10,083 nucleotides of DNA from Cyclobacteriaceae bacterium (lineage in GTDB: Bacteria > Bacteroidota > Bacteroidia > Cytophagales > Cyclobacteriaceae), in contig CANHCD010000054.1 of the NCBI GenBank assembly GCA_947458795.1, positions 1-10,083 on the forward strand, read 5' to 3'. The position numbers were made by a program, and so were the translations under genes. Numbering within the stretch: position 1 is the stretch's first letter; each line of letters opens with the position of its first letter. This document shows positions 1-7,794 of this stretch, one piece after another. The notes beneath the pieces were generated by a model, which saw only the letters and a program-made list of their open reading frames with translations, searched no databases and was not told the origin of the DNA.

Positions 1-3
1 AAA

Positions 4-1593
4 ATGAAAACCTACCCAAGCATATTTAATGATGTAATCGGCCCGGTCATGCGAGGCCCTTCGAGTTCGCATTGTGCTGCATCGATTCGAATTGGACGAA
101 TGTGCCTCGACTTGATGGATGGGGACATCCAGGAGGTATATGTGGAGTTTGACCCCAACGGCTCACTTGCGACTACGCACAAGGGGCAAGGCTCCGATAT
201 GGGATTGTTTGGGGGATTTTTAGGTTGGGAAGCCTACGAAGAGCGCCTTCCAGAATACCTGAAGGACATTGAGGAAGCCGGTATCCAAATTAAAATCGAT
301 ATCTATCCGATCGGGGCTACCCATCCGAATACCTACAAGCTTACCTTGACCAATCAGAAAGAATCCCGTGAGGTAACCGCCATTTCTACTGGCGGGGGCA
401 TGATTGAAATTCTTGAAATCGATGGCGCCAAGGTCTCTATGGCAGGGGATTTTTACCAGACGCTAGTCTATGTAAAGTCGGCAGGCGACCTCCCAGAATT
501 TATTGAGAAGTCCATGACCTGCGATGAAGTCGCGGTGCGCCAGGGCAAATCCACCTTTATCGAAATCAAGGCCAATGCCTTTTTGAATGACGAAATCTGC
601 GCGGAACTTCTCCAAATGGAAGAGGTGCTGTTCATTAAAAAAATCAAGCCAGTGCTTCCGGTCATGTCACGAAAGGACTTGGAGGTTCCCTTCATTACCT
701 GCGAGGAAATGTTAGCGTTCAACCAGGACAAAACCCATGCACTCTGGGAACTCGCAGTGGATTACGAAAGTATGCGGGGAAATATTTCGCGAGCGGAGGT
801 TTTTGAAAAGATGCGGAGCATTGTACAAATCATGCAAAACTCCATCGATCTTGGATTGAAGGGAACGAAGTACGCAGACCGAATTTTAGGGCCCCAATCC
901 CTTGGATTTCAAAAGCAGCTAGCCAACAAAAAGTTGGTGGAAGGAGATATTCTAAACCAAGTGATCCTCTACACCTCTGCGATGATGGAGGTCAAAAGTT
1001 CGATGGGCGTGGTGGTAGCAGCCCCAACCGCTGGTTCCTGTGGTGCCCTCCCCGGCGCTCTCATCGGAATCAGCAGAGGACTTTCCTTGCATGAAGATGA
1101 AACGGTGAAAGCGATGCTCGCAGCCGGCATCATCGGGGTATTCATTGCTGCACATGCCACCTTTGCCGCCGAAGTAGGTGGCTGTATGGCCGAATGCGGT
1201 TCGGGCTCAGGCATGGCAGCAGCCGGTATTGTGGAATTGAAAAAGGGGACACTGGATCAATCCCTAGGAGCAGCCTCCATGGCCTTGCAGTCTTCGCTGG
1301 GCATGATTTGTGACATGATTGCCGATCGCGTAGAGGCTCCTTGTCTGAATCGAAATGTGATGGCCGCCACCAATGCGATTTCCTGTGCCAACATGGCTTT
1401 GTCGGACTACAACCATTTGATCCCATTGGATGAAGTGGTGGAAACGATGAAAAAGGTAGGAGATGCCATCCCGAATACCCTGCGCTGCACCGGGCTGGGG
1501 GGCTTGGCAATTACCAAAACTGCAAAGAAGATTGAGGCGATGTTGAATCCACAGGAGCAAGAAGCCGCCAAGACCTTTTTTAAGGTGTGTTAA
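4..1593 (+). CDS. sdaA: L-serine dehydratase (L-serine ammonia-lyase), single-chain iron-sulfur type
   Basis: Deaminates L-serine to pyruvate and ammonia in the cytoplasm, using a [4Fe-4S] cluster instead of PLP. The 529 residues carry both domains of the family: an N-terminal beta domain (about 1-240) with the GPSSSH signature at residues 18-23, and a C-terminal alpha domain (about 255-529) with APTAGSCGALPG around residues 340-350. The cluster motif C-X41-C-X10-C known from bacterial L-serine dehydratases is intact as C394, C436 and C447. The last residue is C529; in the Legionella enzyme the C-terminal cysteine is the fourth cluster ligand and sits in the active site. The start at base 4 suits the family, because the GPSSSH motif normally lies about 20 residues in. 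Only three bases precede it, so the ribosome site cannot be judged. It is followed after 45 bases by a permease gene on the same strand. Family assignment is secure. Confidence 0.96.
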   Translation: MKTYPSIFNDVIGPVMRGPSSSHCAASIRIGRMCLDLMDGDIQEVYVEFDPNGSLATTHKGQGSDMGLFGGFLGWEAYEERLPEYLKDIEEAGIQIKIDIYPIGATHPNTYKLTLTNQKESREVTAISTGGGMIEILEIDGAKVSMAGDFYQTLVYVKSAGDLPEFIEKSMTCDEVAVRQGKSTFIEIKANAFLNDEICAELLQMEEVLFIKKIKPVLPVMSRKDLEVPFITCEEMLAFNQDKTHALWELAVDYESMRGNISRAEVFEKMRSIVQIMQNSIDLGLKGTKYADRILGPQSLGFQKQLANKKLVEGDILNQVILYTSAMMEVKSSMGVVVAAPTAGSCGALPGALIGISRGLSLHEDETVKAMLAAGIIGVFIAAHATFAAEVGGCMAECGSGSGMAAAGIVELKKGTLDQSLGAASMALQSSLGMICDMIADRVEAPCLNRNVMAATNAISCANMALSDYNHLIPLDEVVETMKKVGDAIPNTLRCTGLGGLAITKTAKKIEAMLNPQEQEAAKTFFKVC

Positions 1594-1638
1594 TCTCCTC
1601 TTTAAACTGAATCATCCGCTACTAATTCCTTTTCTTCT

Positions 1639-2502
1639 ATGCTGATTTTTATTTGGGTTTCCTTAATAGCATTGGCCATCTGGTTCAGCTTTGTGTTTAT
1701 CAAAGACCTACTAGCAAATCGCGCCAAATTTGAAAATTCAAGCTGGCTCAAAACTTCGGTGATTGGCTTTGTCGTGAATTTCTTTGACGTGCTGGGCATT
1801 GGGGCCTTTGCTCCGCAAACAGCCTTATTGAAATTTACCCGGCAAACGGAAGACAAGCTGATTCCCGGTACGATGAATGTCGCGAATACCATCCCAGTTT
1901 TGCTGCAGGCATTTATTTTTATCACCATCATCGAAGTCGATCCGCTCACCTTGATTTCCATGCTGGTATCCGCAGCTGTCGGTGCGGTGATTGGTGCCGG
2001 TATTGTGTCGAAACTTTCGGAAAAGAAAATCAGACTTACCATGGGAATTGCCTTGGTGATCACCGCTGGATTTATGCTGGCCCGAATGATGAACTGGATC
2101 GAAGGGGGTGGGGATGCAATCGGCTTGACGGGTTACAAACTAGTCTTTGCCGTGGTGGTCAATTTCTTTTTGGGCGCTATCATGACAGCAGGTGTAGGCT
2201 TGTACGCCCCTTGCATGGCCTTGATTTTTGCCTTGGGAATGTCACCAACAGTTGCTTTTCCCATCATGATGGGTTCCTGTGCTTTTCTGATGCCTCCGGC
2301 TTCGGTGAAGTTTATTAAGACAGGTTCCTACAACAGAAGGGCCGCCCTAGCCATGGCGATTCCTGGTTCCATTGCAGTACTGATCGCGGCCTTTATCGTA
2401 AAGACCCTGCCCTTGCAAACCCTGCAATGGGTCGTGCTTGGGGTCATTTTGTATACCTCAGCCACGATGCTGGTAGCGGCATTCAAAAAGAAGGAAGCCT
2501 AG
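1639..2502 (+). CDS. TauE/SafE-family inner-membrane permease
   Basis: A 287-residue, almost entirely hydrophobic protein with about eight or nine membrane segments, roughly at residues 1-22, 40-58, 80-99, 103-124, 131-151, 166-196, 203-222, 235-256 and 262-281, ending in a short Lys-rich tail. The two-halves layout, the PGTMNVANTIP stretch (77-86) in the first half and GLYAPCMAL (187-195) in the second fit the TauE/SafE (former DUF81) family. Members export sulfite, sulfoacetate or other small organic anions, but most are uncharacterised. It lies 45 bases after the serine dehydratase on the same strand, so co-transcription is possible. No clear Shine-Dalgarno precedes ATG 1639, which is common in Bacteroidota. 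Its stop overlaps the stop of the convergent gene. The substrate cannot be told from sequence; a link to sulfur metabolism would be only a guess. Confidence 0.88.
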   Translation: MLIFIWVSLIALAIWFSFVFIKDLLANRAKFENSSWLKTSVIGFVVNFFDVLGIGAFAPQTALLKFTRQTEDKLIPGTMNVANTIPVLLQAFIFITIIEVDPLTLISMLVSAAVGAVIGAGIVSKLSEKKIRLTMGIALVITAGFMLARMMNWIEGGGDAIGLTGYKLVFAVVVNFFLGAIMTAGVGLYAPCMALIFALGMSPTVAFPIMMGSCAFLMPPASVKFIKTGSYNRRAALAMAIPGSIAVLIAAFIVKTLPLQTLQWVVLGVILYTSATMLVAAFKKKEA

Positions 2503-5132
2503 TTCTCGATGTAGGGAGAGATCGCATCGACCACCTTAAATTTTTGATTCAAGCTTCCATCCTTGGATGTTAGCCATAGGGTGTAGCTGCCTGAATCAAT
2601 AAATTTATCGTAGTGCACAAAATACGGGGAATCACTCTCCTGCTTCTTTAGGATCAAATCCCAGCGGAATTGATTGAACCCTGCCGAACCGTCAAGGACT
2701 GTACTCCATACTTCCTTAGATGCGCTATCACGAACCGAAAGAGTTACCTCCTTGGCCTCCTTCAACCAGAAGGTAAAGGAAACTTTCTCAAGGGTTCGGT
2801 AATCCACATTCCCATGCGAGGAATTGAACCAAGGCCTGCTTACCTGCTCAATTTCGGCCAAGTACTCTTTGTCGTTTGGTAATTTTTGGGTTAAGTGCTT
2901 TTGGAGAAGCTTCAGACTGGTTTTGTAGATTCCCCTGCCATGGGTAGCCACAATCAAGTCCTGAGTTCCTTCGTGAATCTCAAGGTCGGCTACTGCTGCA
3001 GCAGGCATATTTACCCCCAGGTAGTCCCAACTTGCTCCTCGATCGAGGGAAACAAATACTCCTCGCATGGTTCCCACATACAGCAAGTTTTCATTCGTAG
3101 GATCTTCCTTGATCACATTCACCGGCTCATCGGGAAGGCCCGCGGCAATGCTTTTCCAATTTTTCCCATAATCCTCCGAAACGTAGAGATAGCTATGCAG
3201 ATCATCGTAATTGATGCCTGTCATGGCCATGTACACCCGTTCGATCTTGTGATTGGAGGGTGAGATACTTCGGATGTAGTTCGAGGCAATGCCTGTGGAA
3301 TGCTCTTCCCAGGTGGTCCCATCGTTTTTTGAAACCCAAAAAGCCCCATGATCGGTTCCCACATACAGCAGCCCTTTGGCCATTGGAGATTCCACAACCG
3401 TTCCTGCGGCAACTGATTTCTTTTCGGTCACCGAAGAAAGGGCCAAATTGGGACTGATCGCCTGCCAGGTATCCCCACGGTCCGTACTTTTCATCAAGTA
3501 ATTCCCTCCCTGATACAGGGTTTTGTGATCGTATTTTGACAAAAAGTAAGGAGTCATGTAATTGAACACCAACGTATCCTTGATCTCCTTGGGGAGACTG
3601 GGTTTAACGGAGACCGCCACATCGGTGGACTTGTCCAATCGCATTGCATCACCATGCTGTCGGCTGTAGTAGATGATATGCTTATCCACAGGGTCAATCG
3701 CTGTAACGCAACCATCGCCCCCATCCCAGGCATCAATCCACACATACTTCCAGGGATCTGGAAAGCGGGTATTTAACTCTTTGGGCGGGCCAGATACGGT
3801 AGCATCATCCTGCGTACCCCCATAAATTGTATAATCGGCCTGGTCAATGCTGATGTCGTAAAACTCGCCAGTTGGCATCGCATTGTAATGCATCCAAGTT
3901 AATCCTTTGTCGTAGCTCACATAAAATCCGCCGTCATTCCCCAGCGCCAGGTGATTGGGATTGTTGGGGTTAATCCATAATTCCGTTTGATCCAGATGGA
4001 GTCCTTGCGCCAAACTTGGGTTGATGCGGGTCACTTCCCCACCGATAAACTTAAAGGTCTTGCCTCCATCTAGACTATGCGCAAGGCGGATGCCCAAACC
4101 GAATACTTCTTCGTCGTTTTTGGGATTGGCATACACATCCGTGAAGTACCAGCCGATGGTGGTAAATAAGGGGAAGGAACCGGAATGCGTTTTGGTCCAA
4201 CTCAGTCCTCCATCGATCGTTTTATAAAGTTCAGCCGACTGCCCTTGTGGGTAATTTAGATTATCTACCAAGGCATAGGCCTTGTTCGGATTTGTAGCGG
4301 AGACAGTCAAACCAATCCTACCTACTTTGGGTCCTGCAGGCAAGCCTTGCGTACTTTTAATCCAGGTGCTACCCCCATCTACACTTCTGTAAATGCCACT
4401 ATTTTGTCCAGAGATACCCGGATTCATTTCCCAAAGGGAGGCATACATGATTTGAGGATTGGTGGGTGAAATGACTATTTCATTGGCTCCGGTATGCTCA
4501 TCTACATGGAGCACCTGTTCCCAGGTTTTTCCCCCATTCGTCGTGCGGTACAAACCCCGATTTGTATTCTTTGACCAGAGGTGGCCGAGAACGCAAGCAA
4601 ATGCGATATCCGGATTGGTCGGGTGAATTTCAACTTCTGCAATGGACCAAGAATCTTCCAAGCCTATGGACTTCCAGGTAGCTCCTGCATCGTCCGAGCG
4701 GAACATCCCTGTACCGGGAAGCGTGAAGTTTCGTGGCTTTTTTAGGTTTTCGCCTGTTCCCAGGTAAATGATATTCGAGTTGGAAGGAGCCAATTCCACA
4801 TCCCCAATTCCTATGGAAGACTGTTCTTCAAAGATGGATTTCCAGGTAAGGCCATTGTTGGTAGTCTTCCACAGTCCCCCCGAACCAAAGCCAGCGTACA
4901 TGGTGCTTGGATTTTGGGCATCTACCTGCACCACATCGGCACGTGCGGAGTTAGCCGTGGGGCCGAGAGCAATCCAATCCAACTTGTAGGGCGTCTCTGC
5001 CTTCATCTTTCGATAGGTTTGAAAGGAAGCCTCCAGTGGAGAAGCCGGCTGCTGGGAGAAAGCCGGAAGGGAGAAAAGTAGCAGTAGGAAAAGCTTAACT
5101 CCTTGGCGTAAATAGTTCAGGTATGAATTCAT
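2499..5132 (-). CDS. Secreted VPS10/BNR Asp-box beta-propeller protein (sialidase-like fold, function unknown)
   Basis: An 877-residue exported protein. Residues 1-26 form a signal peptide (basic start, LFLLLLF core, probable cut after AFS-26), with no lipobox cysteine. I count eleven Asp-box motifs (S/T-x-D/N-x-G-x-T/S-W/F), with the closing aromatic at W97, W153, W204, W257, W312, F360, W413, W556, W608, W659 and W702. This pattern marks the sortilin/VPS10-like multi-bladed propellers that are abundant in Bacteroidota and often mislabelled exo-sialidase or glycosyl hydrolase. A DAWDGGDG segment (468-474) lies in the long stretch between boxes 7 and 8. Residues about 780-870 look like a beta-sandwich of the FlgD/Fn3 type. 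I see no type IX secretion tail, so periplasm or outer membrane is likeliest. It follows the lactonase gene by 15 bases as last gene of the operon. Binding of a polymer is inferred; no catalytic residues can be named. Confidence 0.9.
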   Translation of the reverse strand: MNSYLNYLRQGVKLFLLLLFSLPAFSQQPASPLEASFQTYRKMKAETPYKLDWIALGPTANSARADVVQVDAQNPSTMYAGFGSGGLWKTTNNGLTWKSIFEEQSSIGIGDVELAPSNSNIIYLGTGENLKKPRNFTLPGTGMFRSDDAGATWKSIGLEDSWSIAEVEIHPTNPDIAFACVLGHLWSKNTNRGLYRTTNGGKTWEQVLHVDEHTGANEIVISPTNPQIMYASLWEMNPGISGQNSGIYRSVDGGSTWIKSTQGLPAGPKVGRIGLTVSATNPNKAYALVDNLNYPQGQSAELYKTIDGGLSWTKTHSGSFPLFTTIGWYFTDVYANPKNDEEVFGLGIRLAHSLDGGKTFKFIGGEVTRINPSLAQGLHLDQTELWINPNNPNHLALGNDGGFYVSYDKGLTWMHYNAMPTGEFYDISIDQADYTIYGGTQDDATVSGPPKELNTRFPDPWKYVWIDAWDGGDGCVTAIDPVDKHIIYYSRQHGDAMRLDKSTDVAVSVKPSLPKEIKDTLVFNYMTPYFLSKYDHKTLYQGGNYLMKSTDRGDTWQAISPNLALSSVTEKKSVAAGTVVESPMAKGLLYVGTDHGAFWVSKNDGTTWEEHSTGIASNYIRSISPSNHKIERVYMAMTGINYDDLHSYLYVSEDYGKNWKSIAAGLPDEPVNVIKEDPTNENLLYVGTMRGVFVSLDRGASWDYLGVNMPAAAVADLEIHEGTQDLIVATHGRGIYKTSLKLLQKHLTQKLPNDKEYLAEIEQVSRPWFNSSHGNVDYRTLEKVSFTFWLKEAKEVTLSVRDSASKEVWSTVLDGSAGFNQFRWDLILKKQESDSPYFVHYDKFIDSGSYTLWLTSKDGSLNQKFKVVDAISPYIEN

Positions 5133-5147
5133 GCTTGAGTGTAGAAT

Positions 5148-6020
5148 TTAGAATTGACAAGGATTGGATAAGAATCCCTGCGTGTTGGTCTTGACCAAAA
5201 ACACATCCCCACTTTCGGGATATTCTTGCAGTTGGGCCTCTGTGAGATTTTCTCTTGCCGTCGTGATGAGCAAATGATCTAGATTTTTGCCTCCAAAAAC
5301 GCAGGATGTCACATGAGGAGCAGGCAAGGCAATTTTTTTCAAAAGCTTCCCATTTTCCGGATCCCAGCAATACACTCCAAACCCTCCGTAGTGCGCGACC
5401 CAGAGTTTCCCCTCTTGATCCATACTCATTCCGTCAGGTGTGCCCCATTCTTTTGGCACGCGGATGACCGTTCGATCAAAATTGATCTCGCCTGTTTCCA
5501 AATCAAACTGATATGCTCTTATCTCCTGGGTAGGGCTATCGATGTAGTAGAAGGTTTCATTGTCGGAAGTCCAAGCCATTCCGTTGGAAATGGTAATCTT
5601 ACCCAACATTTTTTCCGGACTTAGGTCTGAGGTAATCTTGTAAAGAGCACCTGATTCGGGTGTAATTTTGGTGCTCATGGTTCCAATCCATAGCCTACCG
5701 TCGGCATCGCAAGCACCATCATTAAATCTATTGAGCAGTAGATCCTCTTCGACCTCAATCAGCCAGGTCAATTTTTCAGTTTCAAGATCGTAACGCGCAA
5801 TTTTTCGGTCTAAGGCTAGGATTAAATAGTCCCCCTGTCCTTCTACTACCAAAGAAAGGCGCTGATTGAATTTCCGTTTGGTAGTTTTTTTAAGCACCAG
5901 GTGAAATTCATACAATTCTCCTTTTTCAATATCTACCCAGAAAAAGCTTTTCCGCTTCGCATGCCAAAAGGGAGATTCGCCGAGTATGCATTGGGATTGA
6001 TGCAGATTGATGACTTCCAT
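5148..6020 (-). CDS. SMP-30/gluconolactonase/LRE-family lactonase
   Basis: A 290-residue cytoplasmic six-bladed propeller of the SMP-30 (regucalcin, gluconolactonase) family, expected to hydrolyse a sugar 1,4- or 1,5-lactone to the open acid with one divalent metal. The family's key residues are all present and in order: E15 in LGESPFW, R98 and N100 in RFNDG, N146 in ISNGMAW, and D196 in GTPDGM. E15, N146 and D196 would bind the metal, while R98 and N100 would contact substrate. Length is normal for the family and there is no signal peptide. Within the operon it lies 84 bases after the TIM-barrel isomerase gene, the largest gap, and 15 bases before the propeller gene. Beside two dehydrogenases, a lactonase fits an oxidative route in which an aldose is oxidised to its lactone and then opened. 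The actual sugar is unknown. Confidence 0.92.
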   Translation of the reverse strand: MEVINLHQSQCILGESPFWHAKRKSFFWVDIEKGELYEFHLVLKKTTKRKFNQRLSLVVEGQGDYLILALDRKIARYDLETEKLTWLIEVEEDLLLNRFNDGACDADGRLWIGTMSTKITPESGALYKITSDLSPEKMLGKITISNGMAWTSDNETFYYIDSPTQEIRAYQFDLETGEINFDRTVIRVPKEWGTPDGMSMDQEGKLWVAHYGGFGVYCWDPENGKLLKKIALPAPHVTSCVFGGKNLDHLLITTARENLTEAQLQEYPESGDVFLVKTNTQGFLSNPCQF

Positions 6021-6104
6021 AGGTACTTAACAATTTATAGGATTATCCACAATCATACCAGCAGTTCAAAATGACTGTTAATCCCTGCGGATAATGATGG
6101 TAAT

Positions 6105-6995
6105 TTATTTCTCAGGCCAATAATAGGCTATTTTTTTCTTAAGGAAAGCCACGCTTCGCTCCAATTGATCCATCCCGTCGACTCCATCCTCAATGCTGAT
6201 CCAGCTGTCAAAGCCAACTCGTTTCAATTCTGTGAAAATGGCATCGTAGTCATTCATCCCTTGCCCGATTTCACCATGGCTTAATCTTTTGGCATATCCC
6301 AAAGCCCCTCCTTCTTCATTTCGCAGGTCTTCAATGGTTCCGTATTTCAAATATCGGTCGCTGGCATGCATGGTCACCACGCGCTCAGAAACTTTGTAAA
6401 GTAGTTCCAGCGGATCTTCCCCAGCCAGAAAAGTATTGCTTGGATCGTAATTTACTCCAAAATTCGGATGATGGATTTTGTTGACTAGCAAACTGAACAC
6501 CTCCATTTTTTGGGCAAATTCCGGATACTCCCAAAAATCATCCTTGTAGTGATTTTCCAAAATAAGGGTAATTCCTCTTTCCTGAGCATAAGGGAGACAT
6601 TCCTGGATGCTTTCGGAAGCAAGTTTTACTCCTTCCTCGATAGACAAGGCGGGTCTTTTTTGACCAGAGAGAACGCGGCAATAGGACCCTCCCAAAATGT
6701 ATGTCATGTCAATCCAGTGTTTTTGTTTCCGGATTTCGTTCTCCCGAAAAGCACGATCTGGATGTGTAAAGTCCGGAGAGCAACACATCATGGGGATTAC
6801 TTTGCCGGTATCCTGTACCATTTTGCGAAATTCTGGCCATTTGGTTTTATCCTCCATTTCAAGAAACCCTGCATACCACTCCAATCCCTGAATATCAAGT
6901 GTGGAAGCTAGTGCAATCCAATCTGCAATTTTCATTGTTCCATCTTTGCAAAGCTGCTGCATAAATGCTTTGGGAAACGCGGCTAATTTGGGCAT
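6105..6995 (-). CDS. Xylose-isomerase-like TIM-barrel protein (sugar phosphate isomerase/epimerase family)
   Basis: A 296-residue protein of the AP-endonuclease-2 / xylose-isomerase-like TIM-barrel superfamily (PF01261). The four metal ligands expected of the fold are readable: E147 in LILENH, D184 in NYDPSN, H210 in MHASD, and E269 in SIEDG. H240 in SHGEIGQG is the usual extra active-site histidine. There is no signal peptide. Members include isomerases and 3-epimerases of keto-sugars, inosose-converting enzymes, 3-keto-glycoside lyases and 3-oxo-isoapionate decarboxylases, so the family name does not fix the reaction. It starts 6 bases after the short-chain dehydrogenase stop, in the same operon. 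In context it probably isomerises, epimerises or decarboxylates an oxidised product of the two dehydrogenases; this is inference. The fold call is firm and the substrate unknown. Confidence 0.9.
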   Translation of the reverse strand: MPKLAAFPKAFMQQLCKDGTMKIADWIALASTLDIQGLEWYAGFLEMEDKTKWPEFRKMVQDTGKVIPMMCCSPDFTHPDRAFRENEIRKQKHWIDMTYILGGSYCRVLSGQKRPALSIEEGVKLASESIQECLPYAQERGITLILENHYKDDFWEYPEFAQKMEVFSLLVNKIHHPNFGVNYDPSNTFLAGEDPLELLYKVSERVVTMHASDRYLKYGTIEDLRNEEGGALGYAKRLSHGEIGQGMNDYDAIFTELKRVGFDSWISIEDGVDGMDQLERSVAFLKKKIAYYWPEK

Positions 6996-7001
6996 GGTGG
7001 A

Positions 7002-7793
7002 TTATTGGAAAGTTTTATTGTCTTTTGGGAGATTTCGCCCAATCATCGGATGTTGTTCCAGTGTCAAGACTTGTCCAGAAACTGGGCCACTTTCGTCAGA
7101 AAGCCAAAATATGCAAGCAGCAGCAATCTCTTCGGGCCTAAGAATTCTTCCTGAAGGCGCAATAATGGAAGGGAGCTCTTCGTACCAGGTGTCCGAAAGC
7201 CCATGGAGCTTTTTCCGTTCACTTTCCCGCTCGGTAAGTACCCAGCCTGGGTTGATTTGGTTAACGCGAACACCATATTCTCGCATCAAGGAATCGCCCA
7301 AATTTCCTGTCAAAGTCATGATTGCTCCTTTGGAAACTGAATAGGCCAATAAGTTCGGCTCACCGCTCCAGGCATTAATCGAACCGATATTAAGTACGCA
7401 GCCTTTGGATTTAATAAGTTCGGGCAGGGCTTTCTGAATCAAAAGAAATGGTGCAATGGTATTGATGTCCAGTACTTTTTGGAAAAATGCACGATCCGTG
7501 TTGTGAATATCTGAGGCAATGACCAAAGCAGCATTATTGACTACCGCGTCAATTTTCCCGAAAGTTTTCACTGCCAGATTCACCAAATTGTCTGGGCAAG
7601 TATCGCTGGTAATGTCTTCCTGATGAAAAACCGCGTGTTCAGTTCCAATTTCAGCCAGTACTTCTTCTCCCAAGTCCTGCTCCAAACCGTGAATGACCAC
7701 TTTGGCACCTTCAGCCACACAGCGCTTGGCGATTGCTTTTCCGATTCCCGTCGTGCTCCCGGTTACGATGATTACTTTGTCTTTTAGTCTCAT
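7002..7793 (-). CDS. Short-chain dehydrogenase/reductase (SDR), sugar or sugar-acid oxidoreductase
   Basis: A classical SDR of 263 residues. The nucleotide-binding TGSTTGIG motif is at residues 11-18, adenine-contacting D60 follows beta strand 3, NNAA is at 86-89, and N111, S138, Y151 and K155 form the catalytic tetrad (SINAW, YSVSK). INPGW follows the catalytic region. The residue after strand 2 is H35-G36 rather than the usual NAD-favouring Asp, so cofactor preference is not clear. The C-terminal end is unusual: after SGQVLT the common VDGG sequence is replaced by EQHPMIGRN and a charged tail, which may shape a distinct active-site or oligomer contact. Only one base separates it from the upstream alcohol dehydrogenase stop, and 6 bases from the next gene, suggesting translational coupling. 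It probably oxidises or reduces a sugar-derived hydroxyl; the substrate cannot be stated. Confidence 0.93.
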   Translation of the reverse strand: MRLKDKVIIVTGSTTGIGKAIAKRCVAEGAKVVIHGLEQDLGEEVLAEIGTEHAVFHQEDITSDTCPDNLVNLAVKTFGKIDAVVNNAALVIASDIHNTDRAFFQKVLDINTIAPFLLIQKALPELIKSKGCVLNIGSINAWSGEPNLLAYSVSKGAIMTLTGNLGDSLMREYGVRVNQINPGWVLTERESERKKLHGLSDTWYEELPSIIAPSGRILRPEEIAAACIFWLSDESGPVSGQVLTLEQHPMIGRNLPKDNKTFQ

Positions 7794-7794
7794 A

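Noticed and set aside
2506..2530. TCGATG / CATCGA inverted repeat just after the permease stop as a terminator
   Set aside because: It has only six pairs, a 13-base loop, no following T-run, and lies inside the coding sequence of the convergent gene; chance is likely.
1594..2560. TauE-type permease as part of a sulfosugar (sulfoquinovose) degradation cluster together with the SDR and SMP-30 lactonase
   Set aside because: The permease is on the opposite strand, paired with serine dehydratase, and no sulfosugar-specific dehydratase, aldolase or sulfoquinovosidase is visible.
2499..5132. Calling the Asp-box protein a sialidase
   Set aside because: Asp-boxes show the fold only; the arginine triad and other catalytic residues of sialidases are not recognisable and the repeat number fits VPS10-like propellers.
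6042..6095. ATTATCC (6042-6048) and GGATAAT (6089-6095) inverted repeat in the 84-base gap as an operator or internal promoter element
   Set aside because: The arms are 40 bases apart and AT-rich, and no promoter consensus accompanies them; too weak to call.
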